Shown here piece by piece: positions 1 through 9,100 of a stretch of DNA of 46,722 nt. The first letter of the stretch is position 1; the number at the start of each line of letters is the position of its first letter. Source of the stretch: Ophiothrix spiculata (lineage: Eukaryota; Echinodermata; Ophiuroidea; Amphilepidida; Ophiotrichidae); assembly GCA_000969725.1 (NCBI GenBank), contig JXSR01S033889.1, one strand, 5' to 3'. The position numbers and the translations under genes are program-made. The notes beneath the pieces were generated by a model. It saw only the letters and a list, made by a program, of their open reading frames with translations. It was not told the origin of the DNA and did not search any database.

Positions 1-285
1 TATATTTCATAAAAAAATTTATCAAAAAAACTTTAATTTTTTTTGTAAATATACCTACATGTACATAAAAGGCTAAAGGTACATATTTGACATTTATGAC
101 GAAAACAAGTCTAATTTCTTTTGGCACTAGAGATAAATTTCCAAAGAAACCACTTATTTTTTTTACAAAAATGACTCACTTTTCAGACTTCTTGATCAAA
201 AAAGTCAATAAAGGAGATCAGGTGTGCTTTCTAATCTTTCTTATAATTTGTACTCTTATGCACATTTGTAATTATATGACAAAGT

Positions 286-645
286 TAGGCCAAAGAAAAT
301 TAATTGTTTGATTGGCGTAACATAGAAAAAAAATAGGGTAGGTAGGTCGGATTTTTTTTTTTTTAAATAATTTTTTTTTATTTTCAAAGTCTATGTTTCA
401 CATACAAGAATACAAAATATATGGCACATATATAAAAACAACTTCAATATTTCTGTAACACATCTTTTATTTGTCATTTTAAATGTCCTGCAAGCCATAG
501 CTTGGGCTCCCATGAATCGATTCCCATCAAATTTGGGATTTGGAGGTTTTTTACCATGCTCAAAAAAAAAAATATCTAGGGTCGGTGGTAAAATTAGGGT
601 AGGTCGGGTTACGCCAATCAAACAATTTTTTTTTTTTAGGCCTTA
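286..645. mobile_element. Fold-back MITE A1 (TTA-flanked, GGCC-ended)
   Basis: Both ends show TTA directly next to GGCC (TTAGGCC on the left, GGCCTTA on the right), followed by an A-rich run and then a private 20-bp perfect inverted arm at 302-321 and 608-627 (core TTGATTGGCGTAAC). The inside holds AGGGTAGGTCGG-type motifs next to poly-T/poly-A. There is no coding capacity. TTA flanks with GGCC ends resemble PIF/Harbinger-type MITEs; that assignment is inference. Related copies lie at 26138, 39616 and, more loosely, 34823. Confidence 0.65.
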
Positions 646-725
646 GTTACTTATTTTGCAAAAAATGAAACCAGGTTGACAAAAAGTTGGCATTTACTGT
701 GAAATGGGCCATTTTTTCATAAAAT

Positions 726-846
726 ATGCACAAATTACAGTTATGTGATAGGCTGTAATATTCAGCTTGCCTCAAGCTAAAAACAAATTTTTTTGCTTGT
801 GTTTCTGGAGCAAGACAACCTATCACATAGGCCTAATTTGTGCATA
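726..846. repeat. Imperfect hairpin, about 27-bp arms
   Basis: The left arm around 726-752 (TATGCACAAATTACAG..) pairs with 819-846 (..CTAATTTGTGCATA). An inner short inverted piece AGCTTG..CAAGCT lies inside. This is non-coding and probably a small decayed inverted-repeat element. Confidence 0.55.
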
Positions 847-994
847 AAATGAAAAATACTAATGGTACTTGAAAAACCAAAATGTTCCATATTTTTATTC
901 ATGAAAGAACCTTTTTAAATTACATCTAATGGAGAAATGAAACAATTTGTGTTTGGTTTGTTTACTTGGTTTAATACCATGGTTAGTCCTGGCA

Positions 995-1027
995 CCATGA
1001 CTTGACTTATTTAGTGTCAAGTCATGG
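995..1027. repeat. Short palindrome
   Basis: CCATGACTTGAC (995-1006) and GTCAAGTCATGG (1016-1027) are perfect 12-bp inverted arms with a 9-nt loop. Function is unknown; the surrounding sequence shows nothing else. Confidence 0.6.
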
Positions 1028-1625
1028 GAAATGCTATGTAATAAAACTGCCATTTAAGCATATCTGTACAAACTATCCTAGGACTAAGTCCACACCTCAA
1101 ATTCAGGCAAAATATTGAAGTTGCTCAAAAATTGTATAATTAGTAAGCTCCTTGAGAGTCTTGTGCATCTCATGATAGGTGGTTTGTTAACATTTAGAAT
1201 CAAAATGAGTGATTTCTGGGCCTTAACTTACCTTATATGTTGTAACATTAGGCTTCAGAATTTGACAACCTCAAACTTTAATTTGTTTACGTTCAGTTTT
1301 TGGATGATAAATTTCATCTTTGGGTTTAAATTAGGTTTAAATGATTCTACACTATTTAAAGATGTTGCCTATGCTGAGTGGAATTTTTTTAGGTTTTTTT
1401 ATTTTTCAAATATTTCCTGTCAAAACTTAGAAAGCTTAAATGGCCAAAGTATTTAATGCATTATTCCTGTGACCTAGGACCTATAGAAATTACAATGCCC
1501 AATGATAAAAGTTAATGATGGTCCATGGTCACAGCTCTGGGACTATACTATATGGTAACATGTCTTCAAACAGCATTTTTGTGCAACTAACAACTCCAGG
1601 AAGTCTATATAATGGGTAAATTTTA

Positions 1626-2110
1626 ATAGTATAAATTTCCTTTGTGGAGTGTTACAGTGTATATTTGATGAAAATTACTATTTCTTGCATGTCTGACTTG
1701 GGACATTGGGCCTAGTGCACTTATGCGATAGGATCGAATGCAGTGCCTACTACTACAGTCAGATATTTTGGGTAAAGGTCTGCCTATATCACATTTTGGT
1801 AATTTGCGCTTATATGAAAAATATATACTTGTAATGGTACAAGTTTGCAAAACCAGAAATTTGTTAAATTGCATAATCATGAAAGGAATCTTTCTAATGA
1901 ATCGCGCTGTACGGAACAGAGAAATCATTCAATAGAAAATAATATATTAGGCCCTAGACCTATATTAAATATCCTTTGTGGGGTGTTGTGGAGTGTTGCA
2001 GTGCATATTTGATGAGAATCACCATTTCTTGTGACATTGGGTATGTGCACTTTAAATGCAATAGGCTTGAATGCAGTGACCACTTATGGCTGTATGTGGT
2101 AGTACCACAG
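1626..2110. repeat. Diverged direct duplication, about 145 bp per copy
   Basis: The block 1626-1770 recurs at about 1966-2110. Shared landmarks are TCCTTTGTGG, GAGTGTT(A/G)CAGTG, ATATTTGATGA and GAATGCAGTG in the same order. Spacing is about 340 bp. It is non-coding; short ORFs across it have different reading frames and no recognisable product. Confidence 0.55.
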
Positions 2111-2347
2111 CCAATTTATTTCAGGTAAATTTTTTGCTATTTGCCATCCCCTATTTTTGTTAGATTGTAGTTATGAGTATCCACTACACAGATTTCACCA
2201 AGTCCCCCCCCCCTCCCTGGAATAGGAGGAAGAGTATTTAGGACAGCATTTAAGCATCTTCCATAGACACCCACAGACACAAAATGCCCTTATTAAAATC
2301 AGTTGCTTAATTTTCAATGAAATTTTAAAAATATGATTGCCACTCAC

Positions 2348-2484
2348 CCTAAATCTGATGTACATGATGCCACGGGCTCCTTGGAAGACAAAAAGTCTTA
2401 TATGCCCTCCCATTCTTGTCCTCACTTCAGCAAATATTGAATACTGCTCTTGTAGCAGCACTTGAACAATCTTGGGTGATGATT
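2348..2484 (-). CDS. Candidate exon, RRM-like segment (gene unidentified)
   Basis: On the minus strand an AG at 2486-2485 is followed by a 45-codon open stretch ending at a strong donor, GTGAGTG, at 2347. The peptide contains EQYSIFAEV, then HIRLFVFQG, then RGIMYIRF. RGIMYIRF fits the RNP1 pattern of RNA-recognition motifs (basic-G-x-x-aromatic-aliphatic-x-aromatic), and the preceding segment fits the first helix and second strand of an RRM. The exon would enter with two bases of a split codon. The polypyrimidine tract is weak and no neighbouring exons were found within the window, so it may belong to a minus-strand gene running left of the window, or be chance or an old fragment. Confidence 0.3.
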
Positions 2485-3079
2485 CTTATAACAGTAGACA
2501 GTTCATTTTAAAGTAGTCAAAAGCGGGGTGTCTTAAAAGACAAAAGTTACAATTGAAATTGGTAAAATAGATTCATATCGGTAAGACTAATGCTAGCATA
2601 GAGTTCGGCAATTTGTCAATACTGGCAACGAGTTCATAAGTCCATACATGGACAAAAATATGACTCGTATCAGTCAGTTCAATACAAAATTGATGGGAGC
2701 TTGAAAAATAATGGTGCCTCGAGAATAGAAAACTGAAAGAAATGCAAGTTTAGAAACAATCTGACTTAGAAGGTCTCCATGGGATCTCTGGTAGATTTGA
2801 CAAGGAACTACCCACTTGGAAATGTTGAAAGCTGCTCCAGAAGACACCACTCTTATATCAAGTTAGGTTTTCTATCTCATTATATATTGGAGATGATCAG
2901 AATCAGTCCTGTAAAATTCTAAGACCTACCTGGATTTTGTGTGTCCTTATATATGTACAAAACACAATTAATAAGTGATTAATTTTTCTTGAAAAAAAAC
3001 CCAATATAATTTTATTTTGTTTCTTATATATATTTATGTGTATATTGTAATCTGTTTAATTTGTGTTTATACTTTATAG
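2485..3079. other. Non-coding stretch upstream of PSMG1 exon
   Basis: AT-rich sequence with no convincing exon, repeat or promoter signal. It ends in the acceptor of the first visible PSMG1 exon. The missing N-terminal PSMG1 exon was looked for here and farther left without success. Confidence 0.5.
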
Positions 3080-3189
3080 ATCACCTGAATTACAATGGAG
3101 TGAAGGAATATCAGAAGAAATTGAGGCTTCTCCCAACAAATGCCTGCAGTGCAGTCATCTGGTAGTGGCTGTAGGACCTGCAGCGTCAG
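3080..3189 (+). CDS. PSMG1: PSMG1 exon (first in window)
   Basis: Acceptor TTTATAG precedes 3080 and donor GTTAGT begins at 3190. The exon enters with the last base of a split codon and leaves with the first base of the next. It encodes SPELQWSEG and then CSHLVVAVGPAAS, which aligns with the human segment ending in FIIAIGNN. There is no start codon in context, so coding must continue upstream. Confidence 0.85.
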
Positions 3190-6100
3190 GTTAGTTCATT
3201 AAGGCAGGTGAAAACACATGTTTTTGCTTGAGAGCTGTATGTCTTGCAATATAAGTCAAAATTGCTACCAGAAGTCTCAATTCCTAGATCATGGCGATAT
3301 TTTAATTTAATAATTGTCGGTAATAATTGATAACCTAGGCCCGGGATGCCAACTTCCTTTGCCAGACCAGTGCATGGAATTCAGACATTTATCCCGGTTA
3401 AGGGATTCTTTGATGAAAAATGCAGAAAGGGGTTCAATCACTGTTATTTAGTGGCTCAACTTATTAAATGTACAAGAAAATCCCTTGCCCTTTGTCAAAG
3501 TTATTTAAATATTAATTTAAATACCAAATGAAATACTTATTAATTAATCAAATATGAAGTGTGGAAGTTGGACCTGTATAAATCTGGACAAAACTTAATA
3601 TTGAATGCATAAATGTAGGACTATGGAGCAAGAAATGAAGAAAGATTTGTTTTCTCCGATTATCATAGAGAAATGCAATATGTCACCACTTTATTGTAAA
3701 ATCTTTGACTTACTATTGTGGGACTCTTTATTCAGTAATGAAGCATATGTTCTGCTGTATTCACAATAGCTAAATACACATTTACAGTCCGTATTTATTT
3801 ATTTTATTTAAGCTTTCTTTATTCAGGGTAGCTCCTTCAGTGACAAAGCACTGCTATTCTAGGAGGCCCTGGATGAAATATTTAAATCATATTAAATTTA
3901 AATCAAATTATATCATGCAGCTTTTTTAGTGTCATTCAGGTGTTCTATCTTGGCATTTTTGCGCGATTGGTTAAAAGTGAGGTAATTATAAGAAGGTGCA
4001 AGACCATGCCAACAAAATATATGTTTGGAAATTTTCAAAATGATCAAACTTTGCACAATACGTAATGCCAAATATGCCAAGTTTCTTTTTTGCCATAGGT
4101 GTATGTATATAGATGAGTTGACATAGGACGTCATGCCCGGCAGTGTGCGCGGTCATATCCATTGTTCCTTGCCCAGCAGTATGCGTGCGCAGAAGGTTTT
4201 ATTTAGGGCACATGGTTTCAAAATTCACGCCAAATCAAGTAGGGCTTTTGAAATGTGCAGCAATCATTTGTTATTCCCTCATGCATATCTGTGGACTAGC
4301 TCCTTACCCGTGTTTATAGACATTGGTGTCAACTCATCTATATGTTCTAGTAATAAAACACTGCATATGTTATTTCTGTTGCCCAGGTTTCATTGAAGCA
4401 TACATCCTACAGAATGAAGTCCAGAAGATTGGCAGCTTAGCAACAGGCACGATTGAGAGTAAAGATGCAACGACAAGACAACGAGCTCACTCTAACAGAG
4501 AAAGTACTATCTATAGGTTAACCAAGCACCCAGATGTCGTGGTGTGTCAGTGCACACAAGATGTCCTGGCTGAACAAGTGTTTCAGTGGACACAAAAGGT
4601 GAGTGTTTTTTGTCAGCTTCACCTAATTTTGATTTTCCTTTTCTAATGAAGGAGTAACTGGTAGACTGAAAGGAGAGGTAATCAAGATCAGCCGAGACTT
4701 AGATCATTTACTTTTTTCTACTATTGTAATCGTATATCAAATATTGACTATTCCTGTACAAATTAAAGTGTCTGTTGTGGTAGTTGAAACATTGTATTGA
4801 CATAGAATATCTAAGTGCTCAATTTTTGATCTTGTCATTATATGAGCGTTTTGTGGCAATTACACATTTCAAATTGTTAAATTGAATTCAATTTTTTGTG
4901 CCACCCATCATGGCTAAATTCATATAGATGATCTTTCTTAAATTTTCAATTTGTCATCCCCTTATGAGCTGACTAGCTCTTCTGTCTTCAATCATCTTTA
5001 TAGAGCATGGTTAGAATATACAATAAAGCAAGTACACTAAACCAAGTAAACTGATACTGATGTCTATAATATTAGCCAGCCAAGGTGAGGACAAGAAACA
5101 CAATTTTGGGGACAAATTTTGGGGACAAAATAAATATCCAAAATATCATCCAATACAAACATTTAGATTTCATTTTTTTTTTCAAAATGAGGTACAGAGA
5201 GTTAATATTCCATTTTCTCTGATACATGCCATGAGTATCAATTGCCTCCTCCTTTACTCACCCTCCACAGGGTTGGAGGTTGATTGGTTTAAGGTGAAGG
5301 TTTTTGTGCTTGACCAGGCTTACAACTCACCTTGTCACTTTTATCAAGTTTCATCATTCCCGTGGATTGAATTTTTTAACAGTTAGCCTCACGTGAAATT
5401 TATTTTTAGCTTTTTTTATACATGTACAAGTTATGTTTTAATTTCATATTATTTAAAGTGTAAGTTCTATATTTTCTTCAATGTTTTCATCATTTTTAAG
5501 TATATCATTATGTAATATGAGCATTTTAAGTGTGCAATTTTGATGTTCTATATATATGTTTTTATATGATGTAATATTTCTTGTAATTTGGCCATGAGCC
5601 ACTTTCAGAAATAAAATATAATGAATCTGAATCTGAATGACTAAATGGTACTGGTATTTGATGTCCTCTGACAATTTTGTCACCAACCAGGGAGGCATAC
5701 TTGTCAACTTTTAGTTTGTGGACGTGGACTCGCAAATCACAGAAAATACTAAAATTTTAGTCAATCTAGGTAATCACAATCTGCTACAGTAGATTGTAAT
5801 AAAGGACGATAGATGCAGATGAGTTGAATTTGATCATAGATCTGTAAGAGTTTGCTGTCGTGATAAACTCCAATCATTCAAACAATAATTCAATACAACT
5901 TTGGAAATATAAAAAAAGGATTGGCAGAAATGTTGTAAATGTCTATATGTTTAGGTAATCTCTGTTATTTGTCTAACCATCTAATCTAATACATGTAGAA
6001 GTCTTGAATCCTCCATGTAGTAACCTTTTTCTAACACAAGTTTGTTTGATTTTTTTCCTTGCAGCTATTTTCTCAAATCAACACCTCATCATTAGAAGTT

Positions 6101-9100
6101 TTAATCTTAGACAGCAGTCCAGTACAGGCCTACAAAGCTGCTGTGTCTTTATCAGAGATTCAGACGCCTTTCTTACGATATCTAAGGACGTCTAATCGCA
6201 AGACAAAGCAGACGATACAATTTCTAGAATCACCAAACACTGTGAAAGGGCTTAGTGCTGCAGGTAAGAGGTGTTACTGTATTTTATAGGAGAGGGTGTC
6301 TATAGACTTCAACTATGTCAAATGTTTGATTGAAAGATCCAACTCTTGCAGGTCTTCATTTTTAAAAATCCAAGTCGCTCAATAAAAAGCTCTTCTGGAT
6401 ATACTGAGGCGCTCAAAATGATCGTCTTGATTTACCTCTCCTAGCTAATCCGAGTCGCTCATTTTGCTAGATGTTTAAGCACATTGTGCTTCGTAACAAA
6501 CGAAGATCCAGTTGCATAGACGTCTAATTGCGTTTTAGCGGCACCTCTAATTCTGCCATCTTTATCAATTTGATTTAAGTATTTTTTGCAGTTTTTGCAA
6601 GTGATTTTGATGACAACCTCTTCGCCATAATTTCAGGTTCTATATCGGAAGAAATACCCCACTTTTTAAAAGTCTTTAGTGGAATAAACTTTATTTTCCA
6701 TGGTTCCCCGTCAGCCATGTTTTCTGTTTCGCTAAAGTTCATTCAACCCTGCGTTAGTTTACTCCTTTCATCAAAATAACTAGCGCACACATTTAGGCAG
6801 CGGCGACTTGAAACCAGCCAGCAAAAGTACGTCACATGGCTGGCCAGTGACAACATAACCATTCGCTGTGAAGCCACACTAGGCAAATATATTAGCTTCG
6901 CAGAGCTAGATTTCTTTGTTATGACATTATTGTCTAAACGTAGCTATGAGTCCATGTTTGTTTTTGTTGACGAAATATGGTCAACGGTACATAATAAACA
7001 TGGCGTAAACAAAATACACAGGCTAAAAATAACATTTCTGCAGTAAGAGTGGTCATAAAATTATAATGAAAAGTCGGGCTCATCAGAATAAATATCTTCA
7101 AAATTCTGTTTGATACATTTTTTTTTTTTCGGAATATGATAAAACCTGAAACAGACTAATGTTTTGAACAGCTCACACCAGGGCCATGAAACTCGTATTC
7201 CCAAGCCAACAGATGAACGTGGTGTAATCCATACGCTCGGGTTAAAATGTTAACAGTGTATTATACGCACGGTTTTAATTTATGCTAGCCAATCAGGTTG
7301 GCGTAAATGGGCTTGTATTTACATAAAGGACTGATTTGCTATAGCAAATCGGTCCTATGTTCATGAGCTGGGTCGCGACACTGTTCAATAGGGGAGTTTC
7401 ATCTCCCATTATATATATAGACTCTCTGCTCACACACACAAGTCAAAATTTTACATGACGCACGATAAATTGATCTCTTTAAAAGCACTCCAGGCACGCT
7501 ATGGAGCGCACGCGTGCTTAAAAATAAAGGCCTGTCTTGTATGTCCAAAGGGAAGTCTTGGTAGGGGACATGATCAACTGGAATGAGTCAGATGTTGGAA
7601 ATATTGATTATGAGTTGCATAAAGGCAGAAAATTCTTTTTTTTTTCATTGTTTTGAAATTATCTACAAACAGATGGTAATTGCATCAAAGTATAGTTATG
7701 ATGTACATTTATTGCTTAGGTAGGATGTCTATCTACTTGGAAAATAAACAATTGCAAATTGCCATTTTGTGTCTCATTTTTCTTGTCATACCGTTTTATG
7801 AATATTTAGAAAAAAATACTCTTCTTATAGAGTATGGGCTCTCACCTAAACTAACTGTGATGGGATCATAGGTATCATTTGAAAAATATATAAAATATAG
7901 CTGATAATATTAGCATTGTCAGTTCTTTAATGGTATACAATTTGTATTTGATCATGTATGCTCCGGAGAAGGTAGCAAACTATGTCAGTACATTTTGAAT
8001 ATTGGCTCAAATGCTAATCATGCATAAAAGACCAACGCATGTCAGTCTCTACTACATGAAATGACTTCTATTGTGTTGTGCATGACAAATGCACTTTGGT
8101 GTTATAGGTCCTATGGCAAAAAACAGTACTAAGTTAGTTTGATTTCAAACTTAAATTTGCATTGTATAAACCTATTTTACGCTTGATAAATCAAACGTAC
8201 GCTTGATTCAAATCTTTATGAAACGGGGCCCTCGACTAAGTGAAATTTGAAAAATAACATGTTTTGGCAGGAATCTAGTGATAATTCATGTTTTTATTTG
8301 CAGATTTAAACTTGAACTTTTACTATTTGATTCATTTGTCTGTTTTTAGAAGATTGCCATTATTTTAAAATAAAAAATGGGTTTAGTCTGGGACCAATAG
8401 TCTGATATGAATTTGGTTAGTCCTGGACTAAAACAATTTTTGTTCTTCTGTAAAAATGCTAATGTTCTAAAACAGACAAATGGTCAAATTATAGAAATGT
8501 CAATAAAAAATCTTAAGCAAGGTCAACAATTACCACTATGTTGTTGTTTTTTCCAAGAAATCAAATTTCATCTAGTCCGGGGATAACTTAGTCCTGTTTT
8601 GTTCATACAGACCATAAAGTTTACATATCACTGATGACTATAATTTGTGTGTTTAATCACTTACTAGTACTTCATAAGTTTTGTTTCCTTGTCATTTCTG
8701 CAAGACTTGGCCATTGCCTTTCTTCATGGCCTTCGTATGTTTATTGATCCTTTTTTTCTTTATCATATCTGCAGTTCTTAGCCATTGTCAAGTCAACAAA
8801 GTTACAGCCTCTCTGTATGTGGCCTTCCTGGAAGCCATGTGTCTTGACCTAGACTCCTTCAAAGTCTACATGCCTCTCTTACAAACAACGCATCTGAGTC
8901 ATTTGGTAGAGGTAAGTGTCTTGACCTAGACTCCTTCAAAGTCTTCATGCCTCTCTTAAACACAACCTATCCGAGTCATTTGGTAAAGATATGCATGCCT
9001 GCCAACTAGTCCCTTTTTTTCCATATTTAGTCCAATTTAGATGTCGAAAAAACGTACTATAGTATTTTTTTAAAGTCTTGGTACCTCTTGCATAATGACA

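Noticed and set aside
1115-1456. 113-codon plus ORF upstream of PSMG1 as its missing first exon
   Set aside because: No acidic PSMG1-like N-terminus and no donor in matching phase; composition resembles AT-rich intron.
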